A DNA stretch of 64,000 nt from Roseitalea sp. MMSF_3546 (GTDB lineage Bacteria > Pseudomonadota > Alphaproteobacteria > Rhizobiales > Rhizobiaceae), in NCBI RefSeq assembly GCF_030732865.1, contig NZ_JASHKB010000002.1:1-64000 (forward strand), read 5' to 3'. Position 1 is the stretch's first letter; every line of letters starts with the position of its first letter. Under the pieces are notes generated by a model, which did not search any database, had not been told where the DNA came from, and worked only from the letters and a program-made list of their open reading frames with translations. Positions 42,324 to 51,212 of this stretch are shown here, one piece after another. A program made the position numbers and the translations under genes.

Positions 42324-43205
42324 TCAGGCCGACTTCTTCCTGCGGGCGCCCGACGAGCCGCGCTTGCCGCCGGAGCCGGACTTCGATCCCGACTTGCCCT
42401 TGCGGCCGCTGTTTTCCGATTCCTCCAGGCTTTCCTTCAGCGCGCTCATCAGATCGACGACGTTTTCGCCCGTCGGGCGCGGCTCGGCGCCTTCGGTCTC
42501 CACGCGCGGGGTCGACTTGTTCCTGACCTTTCGGTCGACGAGATCGCGCAGCGCCTTCGCATAGCTGTCGGTGAAGGCCGACGCATCGAATGGCGCCGTC
42601 TTGCGTTCGATCAGCGAGGTGGCAACATCGAGCAGTTCCTCGTCGGGCTCGTCATCGGTGACCTGGGCAAACATCGGCTCGGCGCTGCGGATCTCGTCGT
42701 CGTAGTGCAGCGTCTCGAGCAGCAGGCCATCGCCGCAGGGACGGATCGCGGCCAGATACTCCTTGCCGCGCATGGCGACCTGGCACAGGCCGGTCTTGCC
42801 GCTCTGGCGCAGGGCGTCGCGCACCACGCGATAGGCGTCCTCGGCCAGTTCGTCCGCCGGCGTCAGGTAATAGGGCTTGTTGAAGTAGATCGGCGGGATC
42901 TCGCCCTGGTCGACGAACTGGACGATCTCCATGGTCTTCTTCGTCTCCAGCTTTATCGCATCGATCTCGTCGGGATCGATCAGCGCGTAGCGGTCCTTTT
43001 CGTACTCGAAGCCCTTGACGATCTCGTCGCGATCGACCGGGCCGATGCCCGGCACCGATTTCTCGTAGCGCACGGGCTTGCCGCTGGGAGCATGGATCTG
43101 GCGGAAGCGGATGCGCGCCGCGCTCTCGGTCGCCGAATACAGCTCGACCGGTATCGAGACCAGCGAAAGCCTCAATTGGCCCTTCCAGAGCGCGCGTGCG
43201 GCCAT
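42324..43205 (-). CDS. ku: Ku DNA end-binding protein
   Basis: The protein is 293 residues from the ATG at 43205 with GGAGGAG just upstream; the frame is open to 43322 but without similarity. It has the Ku core start (RALWKGQLRLSLVSIPVELYS) and the IHAPSGKPVRYEKSVPGIG and DGLLLETLHYDDEIR segments. A Gly/Ser/Lys-rich C-terminal tail may aid DNA binding. It forms the ring that recruits LigD to ends. A one-mismatch stress promoter lies 130 bp upstream. Confidence 0.96.
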   Translation of the reverse strand: MAARALWKGQLRLSLVSIPVELYSATESAARIRFRQIHAPSGKPVRYEKSVPGIGPVDRDEIVKGFEYEKDRYALIDPDEIDAIKLETKKTMEIVQFVDQGEIPPIYFNKPYYLTPADELAEDAYRVVRDALRQSGKTGLCQVAMRGKEYLAAIRPCGDGLLLETLHYDDEIRSAEPMFAQVTDDEPDEELLDVATSLIERKTAPFDASAFTDSYAKALRDLVDRKVRNKSTPRVETEGAEPRPTGENVVDLMSALKESLEESENSGRKGKSGSKSGSGGKRGSSGARRKKSA

Positions 43206-43336
43206 CGACTCCTCCGCCCTCAGGCCGGCCGCGAGCGCACGCCGCGCTTCGGTCGACGGCGCGCCGAGGCGGCATCGGCCAGGTCGGGTTGAGCCATGTT
43301 GTGTTCGACGTCGTTGATCCACATCTGCGTTAACGG

Positions 43337-43361
43337 AACCGACGGGCGCCGCATTGGTTCC
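43337..43361 (-). promoter_or_regulatory. EcfG-type promoter, one mismatch, upstream of ku-ligD
   Basis: On the minus strand, GGAAC (43361-43357), 16 nt, GGTT (43340-43337) is one base from consensus, about 130 bp before the Ku start. The same mismatch occurs at the plus-strand site at 24077. Confidence 0.4.
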
Positions 43362-43385
43362 GCCCGCATGCCCGGGGTCGGAGCA

Positions 43386-44870
43386 CTAGCTGCGCGTCAT
43401 CTCGACCGGGTAGCCCCACAGGCGACGCATGTGCTCGAGCGTCATCGTCTCCGAGCGCTTGTCGAGCGGAACGCCGTCTTGCTGGAGATGGCAAAGATGC
43501 AGGACCCTGTCGCCCTGAAGGTCGACATCGACGATCTGGATGTTCGGTTCGAGGAGCGAGATGTCGCGCGAGCGCGCCAGCGCCTCGCGCACCTGGCGAT
43601 AGCCGCGTTCGTTGTGGATCGCCGAGACGGTATAGAACGGTGCGTTCGTGTCGTCGGTCAGCGCGAACAGGCGCAGGCGCCGCATCACCTCCGGGCTGAG
43701 AAACTGCAGGATGAAGCTTTCGTCGCGGTAGTTCGCCCATGCGTCCTTGAGCACGCCGTGCCAGTCACCGCTGCCGGCAAAGTCGGGAAACCATTGCCGG
43801 TCCTCCTCGGTCGGCGCCTCGCAGATGCGACGGATGTCCTGCATCATGGTGAAGCCGAGCGTATAGGGGTTCAGGCCGCCGAAATGCGGGTCGTCGAAGT
43901 CGGGCTGGCGGACGACTTCGGTATGGTTGTGCAGGATCTCGAGCATCGCGCCATCGTCGATGCGCCCCTTTGCATGCAGCGCGTGCATGACGTGATAATG
44001 CACGAAGCAGGCACAGCCCTCGTTCATGATCTGCGTCTGCTTCTGGGGGTAGAAGTACTGGCCGATCGTCCGCACGATCGCCAGCGCTTCGCGCTGCCAT
44101 GGTTGCAGGATCGGACTGTAGCGCTCGATGAAGTAGAGAAGATTCTCTTCGGGCAGATGCATGGCGCGCTTGCGCTGGCGTATCTGATCGGCGTCGGAGG
44201 CGGGCTGGCTCGCCGGCAGCCGGTCCCACAGATAGTGGGCGCTGCGCTCGGCCTCGTTCCGACGCGCCTGCTGACGGGCTTCGGCCTGCCGGGGCGTGGG
44301 CGGCGGCGGGCGCCGGCTGCGGAAGACGCTCGAGGGCATCAGCGCATGCGCGGAATCGAGCAGCCGCTCGACCTCGATCCGGCCATGGCGCTCCTCGCAG
44401 CGCTGCATGAAATCGCGGGCATATTCGAGATAGTCGAGAATGCCATCGGGATCGGTCCATTGCCGGAACAGTTCGTTGTTCTTGAAGAAGTGGTTGTGGC
44501 CGAAGCCGGCATGGGCGATCACCAGCGCCTGAAGCGCCATGGTGTTCTCTTCCAGGCAATAGCTGATGCACGGATTGGAGTTGATGACGATCTCGTAGGC
44601 CAGCCCGCGGGCGCCGCGCCGGTAGGCCCGCTCGTGCTGGATGAAGTGCTTGCCGAAGGACCAGTGGCGGTACATCAGCGGCATGCCGATCGAGGAATAG
44701 GCGTCGAGCATCTGCTCGCTCGAGATGATTTCGATCTGGTTGGGGTACAGATCCAGGGCCAGGTCCTTGCGGGCGACCTTCTCGATGGCATCATGCACGC
44801 GGCTGAGATCGTCAAACGTCCATTCGGCGCCCTCGAAGAGAAGCGAGCGGGATTTTCTGCCTTCAGCCAT
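43386..44870 (-). CDS. SpoVR-family protein
   Basis: This 494-residue protein matches SpoVR/YcgB: YPNQIEIISSEQMLDAYSSI, MYRHWSFGKHFIQHE, YEIVINSNPCISYCLEENTM, ALVIAHAGFGHNHFFKNN. In non-spore-formers it is co-conserved with PrkA and YeaH and linked to stress and stationary phase; the biochemical role is unresolved. It overlaps the DUF444 gene by 8 bp and ends the prkA operon. Confidence 0.94.
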   Translation of the reverse strand: MAEGRKSRSLLFEGAEWTFDDLSRVHDAIEKVARKDLALDLYPNQIEIISSEQMLDAYSSIGMPLMYRHWSFGKHFIQHERAYRRGARGLAYEIVINSNPCISYCLEENTMALQALVIAHAGFGHNHFFKNNELFRQWTDPDGILDYLEYARDFMQRCEERHGRIEVERLLDSAHALMPSSVFRSRRPPPPTPRQAEARQQARRNEAERSAHYLWDRLPASQPASDADQIRQRKRAMHLPEENLLYFIERYSPILQPWQREALAIVRTIGQYFYPQKQTQIMNEGCACFVHYHVMHALHAKGRIDDGAMLEILHNHTEVVRQPDFDDPHFGGLNPYTLGFTMMQDIRRICEAPTEEDRQWFPDFAGSGDWHGVLKDAWANYRDESFILQFLSPEVMRRLRLFALTDDTNAPFYTVSAIHNERGYRQVREALARSRDISLLEPNIQIVDVDLQGDRVLHLCHLQQDGVPLDKRSETMTLEHMRRLWGYPVEMTRS

Positions 44871-46173
44871 GGCTTTCGGCCCGTTCGAACAATTCGCGGA
44901 AGACGGGGTATATCTCGGAGGGGTGGGCCACGCGCTTCATGGCAAAGTTCGGCCAGTCCTCGGCCACGGTCAGGTAGGCCCGCCACAGTTCGGTGCCGCT
45001 GCCGTCGCTGGTCACGAAGCTGCGCTCCTGCTCCTGCAGGATCTCGACATAGGCGAAATACTGCAACCGCCGCATCAGCGTGTCGTCGAGGATGTCGGCA
45101 CAGGTGTCGGAATCGCCCGCATAATTGTCGCCGTCCGAGGCCTGGGCCGCGTAGATGTTCCATTCGGCAGGCGAATAGCGCTCCGAAATGATGCGCGCCA
45201 TCTCGTCCAGGGCCGAACTGACCACCGTCCCGCCGGTCTCCCGGGAGTGGAAGAAGGTGTCCTCGTCAACTTCGCTCGCCTGGTGGGTGTGCCGGATGAA
45301 GACCAGGTCGACGCGCTCGTAGCAGCGTTCGAGGAACAGGTGCAGCAGCACGAAGAAGCGCTTGGCCAGATCCTTCTCGCGCTCGCCCATCGATGCCGAC
45401 ACATCCATCAGGCAGAACATCACCGCCTTGGCGTTCGGCTCGGGCCTGGGCTCGAAATAGCTGTAGCGCACGTCGAGCGGGTCCAGATAGGGCACCCGCT
45501 TCTGTCGCCTGCGCAGCGCCTCGAGTTCGAGGCGCAATGCGTGCATTTCCTCGTGCTGTTCCTCGGTGGGCTGATGCACCGCTTCGAGTTCGAACAGCCT
45601 TGCGCGCAGTTCGCCGATCCGCTTGTCGCTCGGACGCCCGAGCGCGATGTGCCGGCCAAGCGCGTTGCGCATGGTGCGTTCGACATTGAGGTTGCCGGGC
45701 GAACCGGTCACCGAGATGCCGGCGCGGTGGGGCCTTGCCGTGCTCTGGTCGGACAGGGTCCGCTTGACCAGGTCGGGCAGTTCGAGATTCTCAAAGAAGA
45801 TATCGAGGAACTCGTCGCGCGAAAGGACGAAGGCGAACGAATCCTCGCCCTCGCCGCCGGGGGCGCCCCTGTTGCCGCTGCCCGCGCCGCCGGTGCGCGG
45901 CTTCCTGATCCGGTCACCGGCCTGGTAGTCCCGGTTGCCCGGCAGGACGCGCTCGCGGCGGCCGCCCTCGGCGGCGTGCTGGAAATGCGGCTCGAGGATG
46001 CTGTCGGCCGGCACGGTCACCGCGCCGCTGTCGTTGACGTCGGCGATGCTGCGCTTGCGGACGGCCTCGTCGACGGCGCGCTTCACATGCGCGCGCACCT
46101 TGCCCAGAAAGCGTCTGCGGTTCCCAAGGCTCTTGTTCTTGGGATTGAGCCGGCGGTCGACGAAGCTCACCAT
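44863..46173 (-). CDS. YeaH/YhbH family (DUF444) protein
   Basis: This 436-residue protein begins VSFVDRRLNPKNKSLGNRRR and carries a von Willebrand-like domain with MFCLMDVSASMGEREKDLAKRF, a metal-site-like DxSxS motif, and GGTVVSSALDEM. It is the middle gene of the conserved prkA - yeaH - spoVR set and probably works with the PrkA kinase. It begins 13 bp after the prkA stop. Confidence 0.95.
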   Translation of the reverse strand: MVSFVDRRLNPKNKSLGNRRRFLGKVRAHVKRAVDEAVRKRSIADVNDSGAVTVPADSILEPHFQHAAEGGRRERVLPGNRDYQAGDRIRKPRTGGAGSGNRGAPGGEGEDSFAFVLSRDEFLDIFFENLELPDLVKRTLSDQSTARPHRAGISVTGSPGNLNVERTMRNALGRHIALGRPSDKRIGELRARLFELEAVHQPTEEQHEEMHALRLELEALRRRQKRVPYLDPLDVRYSYFEPRPEPNAKAVMFCLMDVSASMGEREKDLAKRFFVLLHLFLERCYERVDLVFIRHTHQASEVDEDTFFHSRETGGTVVSSALDEMARIISERYSPAEWNIYAAQASDGDNYAGDSDTCADILDDTLMRRLQYFAYVEILQEQERSFVTSDGSGTELWRAYLTVAEDWPNFAMKRVAHPSEIYPVFRELFERAESHG

Positions 46174-46186
46174 CGGCGTGTGGCCA

Positions 46187-48121
46187 TCACCCGGCCTTGT
46201 TGACGCGCATGTACCATTCCACCAGCCTGCGCACCTGACGCGGCGTGTAGCCGCGCGCGGTCATGCGCCCGACGAACTCCTCGTGCTTGGCGTCGCTGTC
46301 GCGATCGCTCTTTGCGCCGAAGCTGATGACCGGCAGCAGATCCTCGACATTGCTGAACATGCGCCGTTCGATCACGCGCCGCAGCTTCTCGTATTTGTGC
46401 CAGTCCGGATTGCGGCCCTCGTTCTCGGCGCGCGCGCGCAGCACGAACTTGACGACCTCGTTGCGGAAGTCCTTGGGGTTGCTGATCCCGGCCGGCTTTT
46501 CGATCTTTTCAAGCTCCTGTTCGAGCACCTCGCGGTCGAACATCTGACCGGTGTCGGGATCCTTGAAGTCCTGCTCCTCGATCCAGGCATCGGCATAGGC
46601 GATGTAGCGGTCGAACAGGTTCTGCCCGTAGTCCGAGTAGGATTCCAGATAGGCCTTCTGGATCTCGTCGCCGATGAATTCGGCGTAGCGCGGTGCGAGC
46701 TCGGTGCGGATGAAGTCGAGATAACGGCTTTCGACCTCGGGCGGATATTGCTCGCGCCGGACCGCCTGCTCGAGCACGTACATCAGATGGACCGGGTCGG
46801 CCGCCACTTCCTCGGTGTCGTGGTTGAAGGTCTCCGACAGCACCTTGAAGGCAAAGCGCGTCGAGATGCCCGTCATGCCCTCGTCGACACCGGCCATGTC
46901 CCGGTATTCCTGCAACGACCGCGCCTTGGGATCGGTGTGCTTGAGCGTTTCGCCGTCATAGACCCGAAGCTTGGAGTAAAGGTTCGAGTTTTCATGCTCG
47001 CGCAGCCGCGTCAGCACGCTGAAACGGGCCAGCAGCGGCAGCGTCTCGGGCGCGCAAGGCGCTTCGCGCAGCGAACTGTTGCCCAGCAGCTTGCCATAGA
47101 TCTGCGCCTCCTCGGTCGCGCGCAGGCAATAGGGCACCTTGACGACGCTGATGCGGTCCAGAAAGGCCTCGTTGTTCTTGTTGGACTTGAACTGCTGCCA
47201 TTCGGCCTCGTTGGAATGGGCGATGATGATGCCCTGATAGGGCATTGCGCCGATGTTCTCGGTGCCGACATAGGAGCCTTCCTGCGTCGCCGTGAGCAGC
47301 GGGTGCAGCACCTTTATGGGCGCCTTGAACATCTCGACGAATTCCAGAAGCCCCTGGGTGGTGCGGTTGAGCCCGCCCGAATAGCTGTACGCATCGGGAT
47401 CGTTCTGGCTGAGATGCTCGAGCTTGCGGATGTCGAGCTTGCCGACCAGCGTGGACACGTCCTGATTGTTCTCGTCGCCGGGCTCGGTCTTGGCGATGCA
47501 GAGCTGGCGCAGCTTGGACGGATGAGCCTTGACGACAGAGAACCTGGAGATGTCGCCGTCGAATTCCTCGAGCCGCTTGACCGCCCATGGCGACATGAGC
47601 CCGCTCAGAAGGCGTCGCGGAATGCGGTACTTGCTTTCCAGGATGTCGCCGAACCGGTCGGGGTCGAACAGGCCGAGCGGCGACTCGAACACCGGGCTGA
47701 TCTGCTCGCCCGCCTTGAGGATATAGACCGGTTCCTTCTCCATCAGACGCTTGAGGATTTCGGCAAGGGACGACTTGCCGCCGCCGACCGGTCCGAGCAG
47801 GTAGAGGATCTGCTTTCTCTCCTCCAGGCCCTGGCTGGCATGACGGAAGAAGCCGACGACGCGCTCGATCGTCTCCTCGGCCCCGAAAAGGTCGTCAAAG
47901 GCCGGGTAGCGCTTGATGGTCCGGTTGAGGAAGATGCGGCCGAGCCGCTGGTCCTGGCTTGTGTCGACGAGTTCGGGCTCGCCGATGGCCGAGACCATGC
48001 GCTCGGCCGCAGTGGCGCGCATCGACGGGTCTTCGCGGCAGCCCAGCAGGTAGTCCTGCAGCGGCATCTCCTCGACCTTCAGGCGATCGTAGACTTCGGT
48101 ATAGTGACTGAAGAGCTCCAT
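46187..48121 (-). CDS. prkA: PrkA serine protein kinase / AAA+ protein
   Basis: The protein is 644 residues from the ATG at 48121, with GGGAGC upstream; the frame is open to 48781 but without similarity there. An AAA_PrkA domain carries Walker A LLGPVGGGKSSLAEIL (about 107-122) and GIIIAHSNEAEW. The C-terminal domain, once likened to a kinase, ends SDAKHEEFVGRMTARGYTPR. It is the first gene of the set with yeaH and spoVR, a starvation and stress module in many proteobacteria. Confidence 0.96.
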   Translation of the reverse strand: MELFSHYTEVYDRLKVEEMPLQDYLLGCREDPSMRATAAERMVSAIGEPELVDTSQDQRLGRIFLNRTIKRYPAFDDLFGAEETIERVVGFFRHASQGLEERKQILYLLGPVGGGKSSLAEILKRLMEKEPVYILKAGEQISPVFESPLGLFDPDRFGDILESKYRIPRRLLSGLMSPWAVKRLEEFDGDISRFSVVKAHPSKLRQLCIAKTEPGDENNQDVSTLVGKLDIRKLEHLSQNDPDAYSYSGGLNRTTQGLLEFVEMFKAPIKVLHPLLTATQEGSYVGTENIGAMPYQGIIIAHSNEAEWQQFKSNKNNEAFLDRISVVKVPYCLRATEEAQIYGKLLGNSSLREAPCAPETLPLLARFSVLTRLREHENSNLYSKLRVYDGETLKHTDPKARSLQEYRDMAGVDEGMTGISTRFAFKVLSETFNHDTEEVAADPVHLMYVLEQAVRREQYPPEVESRYLDFIRTELAPRYAEFIGDEIQKAYLESYSDYGQNLFDRYIAYADAWIEEQDFKDPDTGQMFDREVLEQELEKIEKPAGISNPKDFRNEVVKFVLRARAENEGRNPDWHKYEKLRRVIERRMFSNVEDLLPVISFGAKSDRDSDAKHEEFVGRMTARGYTPRQVRRLVEWYMRVNKAG

Positions 48122-48444
48122 GATGCTCCCTGCGTCCTGCGATGTTCCTGCCGGTGGCCCCTGGGCGCATCGGTGTGGTTTGGCCGGCCGGGATCGGGGC
48201 ACCTTCCAGGCGGTGTTGCCCCGGCCGACAACGTGTCCACGGCACCGGTCCTTCACATTAGATGTCGCTGGAGGCGGATTTGTTAAGCCCCCTGTTGCGA
48301 CCGCGCCGGAAAAGTGATCGGGACCGACCGTGTTGCCGCCCAGCCGACCGGCCCAATCTCGCGCCCAATTGTGGTGAAGAAGCGACGCACGGAAAACTGC
48401 GTTGAGCCGCGCGATGCCGGGCCGCTCGCCGCACCAGGCCGGCG
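48122..48444. other. 323-bp gap between prkA and the M24 gene region
   Basis: The stretch should contain the prkA promoter on the minus strand. I find no exact EcfG site and no recognisable gene. Frames through 48300-48440 lack family similarity and could include a lost N-terminus of the ORF at 48445. Confidence 0.5.
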
Positions 48445-48831
48445 GTGAGGCCGATCGCCCTGAGCAGGCCGGAACCCGGCGTGGGCCAGCGCGGGGAGGG
48501 CGAACCGCTGCGCCACGCCGCCGCCGAAGGGCTCGAGCGCATCGATGCGGCGCGCAACCAGTTCCTCGACAAGTTCTACCGGCTGGCGCGCGACTTTCGC
48601 CGGCGCCTGCACCTTCTGCACTACTACCCGCTGTTCGACGAGGCCCAGGCGGCCTTGACGGTCGGCCAGCACAAGGCCATTGCCAAGGCCGTGCGCGCGG
48701 GCGACTGCGACCGTGCCGACCGGCCGGTCGGCGTGCATCTAATGGCCGAACCGGCGGTGATCCAGCGTTCGCTGGCCCCAAGGTTCGGCAACAGTTTCAC
48801 CGTCTCGGACCAGTTTGGGGGACAAGCATGA
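48445..48831 (+). pseudogene. Possible remnant of a GntR-type regulator (C-terminal part)
   Basis: This 128-codon frame is coupled to the M24 gene by an ATGA overlap. Residues 30-100 (AARNQFLDKFYRLARDFRRR, then HKAIAKAVRAGDCDRADRPV) resemble the end of an FCD effector domain, where a HxAIxxAxRAGD-type helix is common. No winged-helix DNA-binding domain is visible before it. It could instead be an unrelated small protein; the call is weak. Confidence 0.35.
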
Positions 48832-49943
48832 TCGACCAGGAACGCAAGGCGGCGCGCCTATCAAAGCTCACCGCGGCCATGGACGGGGCGGGGCTCGACG
48901 CCGTGGCGCTCGTGCCCGGCGCCAATTTCTACTATCTGACCGGCGTGCACCTGCACCTGATGGAGCGGCCGACGGTGCTGTTCGTTGCACGCGACGGCTC
49001 CATGCATGGCGCGATCCCGACGCTGGAAAGCGCCCGATGGGGGCAGGGCGCACCGGAGGTGAACACCACATACTGGCAGGATTCGGACGGCTTCGACGAC
49101 GCCTTCGCCGATGTGGCCCGCCGGCTGAAGGCCGAGCGGATCGGCGTCGAGGGCCAGTTGATGCGCGTGTTCGAACGCGACGCGCTGCGCAGCGCGTTCG
49201 CCGATGCGCGCATCGACAATGCCCACGCGGCGATCTCGCGCATGCGGCTCGTGAAGGACGCCGAGGAGGTGGCGATCATCGAACAGGCGATCGCGATCAG
49301 CGAGCGGGCCCTTCGCACCACCATCGATGCGGTCGTGCCGGGCATGAGCGAGGTCGAGATCAGGAGCCGGCTGATGACCGAGATGCTGGCCGAGGGGGCC
49401 GACGCGCCGGCCTTCGACACGATCGTGCTCGCCAGGGGCGCTTCGGCCGACCCGCACGGCACGCCATCGCCCGAGCGCAGGCTCGAAAAGGGCGATCCGC
49501 TGCTGATCGACTTCGGCGCGGCCCATGGCGGCTACAATGCCGACATCACGCGCACCTTCTTCGTTGGCGCGGTCAGCGACGAGCACCGGGCGATCTACGA
49601 GACAGTTCTGGCCGCCAACGAGACCGGCCGCACGATCGCCGCGCCGGGCATGACGCTGCACGATCTGGATACGGCCGTCACCGAGCGGCTGCGCGGGTCG
49701 CCATTCGCCGACATGGTGCTGCACAAGACCGGCCACGGGCTCGGCATCGAGGTGCACGAGGCGCCGCAGGTGATGGTCGGCAACCGCGCGCCGATCGAGC
49801 CGGGAATGGTGTTCACCATCGAACCGGGGCTCTATCGCAGTGGCGAGATCGGCGTGCGCATCGAGGACGACGTGCTGATCACCGAGGACGGCTGTCGGTC
49901 GCTGACGGGTTTCGAGCGCGGCCTGACCGTGATCGGGTCGTGA
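48828..49943 (+). CDS. M24-family metallopeptidase (Xaa-Pro peptidase-like)
   Basis: The protein is 371 residues from the ATG at 48828, with GGGGGA upstream. A creatinase-type N-terminal domain is followed by the pita-bread catalytic domain with all five metal ligands in place: Asp residues in LIDFGAAHGGYNADITRTFF, His in HKTGHGLGIEVHE, Glu in FTIEPGLY and Glu in VRIEDDVL. It would cleave Xaa-Pro peptides or act as a creatinase-like hydrolase. Its neighbours handle hydroxyproline, so release of Pro/Hyp from dipeptides is plausible. Confidence 0.92.
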   Translation: MIDQERKAARLSKLTAAMDGAGLDAVALVPGANFYYLTGVHLHLMERPTVLFVARDGSMHGAIPTLESARWGQGAPEVNTTYWQDSDGFDDAFADVARRLKAERIGVEGQLMRVFERDALRSAFADARIDNAHAAISRMRLVKDAEEVAIIEQAIAISERALRTTIDAVVPGMSEVEIRSRLMTEMLAEGADAPAFDTIVLARGASADPHGTPSPERRLEKGDPLLIDFGAAHGGYNADITRTFFVGAVSDEHRAIYETVLAANETGRTIAAPGMTLHDLDTAVTERLRGSPFADMVLHKTGHGLGIEVHEAPQVMVGNRAPIEPGMVFTIEPGLYRSGEIGVRIEDDVLITEDGCRSLTGFERGLTVIGS

Positions 49944-49944
49944 C

Positions 49945-50205
49945 GTGACGCGGGGCGAGCATTCGGCCCGTGACGGCGGCGAGAGCGCCAAGGCGCCGTT
50001 CGCCGCCATCGCCGACCGTGTCCGCCAGACGACGGGCGACCGCCTGATCACGATCCTGGCGGTCAATGGCGATGCCGGCCATCCTTGGCGGGTGTGGTCG
50101 TCCGACCGCCGGCACTATCCGCTTGGCTGCGGCGGGTATGTCAGCACGCCGACCGAGGCGACATGCACGCTTCTGACGCGGCGCATGGGCGTGATCCGGG
50201 TCTGG
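49945..50205 (+). pseudogene. Truncated GAF-domain gene remnant
   Basis: A frame starting GTG at 49945, 1 nt after the M24 stop, encodes FAAIADRVRQTTGDRLITIL, then HPWRVWSSDRRHYPLGCGGY. This aligns with the N-terminal half of the intact GAF protein at 60431-60925 (FDALCALARRTVGARLFTLM, RRIYSNMPDAYPELGTKPV). The similarity ends near 50205, where the sequence becomes the antisense of the hydroxyproline epimerase gene. The second half of the GAF domain is absent. Confidence 0.6.
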
Positions 50206-51207
50206 CTATTGGACCACGAAACCGTGGGCGAGCGGGTCGCGGTCGTCGATGAAGATGGTGTTGAAGCCGGTCACGCGGGCCCAGCCACCGATCGAGGGCA
50301 CGATGGCGGGCAGGCCGCCGACGCTCGTGGTTTGCTCGAGGCGACCGGAGAACAGCGTGCCGATGATGCTCTCATGGACGAAGGTATCGCCCTTTTGCAG
50401 CCGGCCCTTGCCGGCAATCTGCGCCATGCGCGCCGAGGTGCCGGTACCGCAGGGCGATCGATCGATCGCCTTTTCGCCGTAGAAGACGGCGTTGCGCGCA
50501 TCGGCCCTGGTCTGCGTCGGCCTGCCGGTCCACATGATGTGCGACAGACCGGCAATGTCGGGATTGTCGGGATGCACGAAGTCGTATTTTTCGTTGAGCG
50601 CGGCGCGCAGGGCCGGGCTCCAGGCGATCAGGTCGGTTGCGGCATGGTCGGCCAGATCGGCGTAGTTCCGCTGCGGTTCGACGATTGCGTAGAAATTGCC
50701 GCCATAGGCGACATCGACCGTCAGTTCCCCGAGCACGGGGCAGGTGGCCGTCAGCGCTTGGCTGTAGAGAAAGGAGGGGACATTGGTGATGCGCACCTCG
50801 TCGACATGGTCGCCGTTCATCGCGTATCGGGCGGTGACCGGGCCGGCCGGCGTGTCCAGATGCAGCACGCCCGGTGTCCTGGGCCGGACGAGGCCGTGCT
50901 CGACGGCGATGGTCACCGTGCCGATCGTGCCGTGCCCGCACATGGGCAGGCAGCCCGATGTCTCGATGAACAGCACGCCGATATCGCAATCCTCGCGGGT
51001 TGGCGGATAGAGGATCGCGCCCGACATCTGGTCGTGGCCGCGCGGCTCGTACATCAGCCCGGTGCGAATCCAGTCATAGTCGGCGAGAAAGTGCGCGCGC
51101 CGCTGCATCATGGTTGCCCCGTCCAGCGCCGGTCCGCCGCCGGTGACGAGCCGGACCGGATTGCCGCAGGTGTGCCCGTCGATGCAAAGAAATGTGTGCT
51201 TGCTCAT
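50206..51207 (-). CDS. 4-hydroxyproline 2-epimerase (proline racemase family)
   Basis: The protein is 333 residues from the ATG at 51207; an ATG at 51216 that overlaps the upstream stop is an alternative. The N-terminus TFLCIDGHTCGNPVRLVTGG is typical. Both catalytic Cys are present, in GCLPMCGHGTIG and DRSPCGTGTSA, which favours an epimerase over the dehydratase branch, where one is Thr. It would convert trans-4-hydroxy-L-proline to cis-4-hydroxy-D-proline, feeding the adjacent FAD dehydrogenase. Confidence 0.93.
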   Translation of the reverse strand: MSKHTFLCIDGHTCGNPVRLVTGGGPALDGATMMQRRAHFLADYDWIRTGLMYEPRGHDQMSGAILYPPTREDCDIGVLFIETSGCLPMCGHGTIGTVTIAVEHGLVRPRTPGVLHLDTPAGPVTARYAMNGDHVDEVRITNVPSFLYSQALTATCPVLGELTVDVAYGGNFYAIVEPQRNYADLADHAATDLIAWSPALRAALNEKYDFVHPDNPDIAGLSHIMWTGRPTQTRADARNAVFYGEKAIDRSPCGTGTSARMAQIAGKGRLQKGDTFVHESIIGTLFSGRLEQTTSVGGLPAIVPSIGGWARVTGFNTIFIDDRDPLAHGFVVQ

Positions 51208-51212
51208 GGCGT

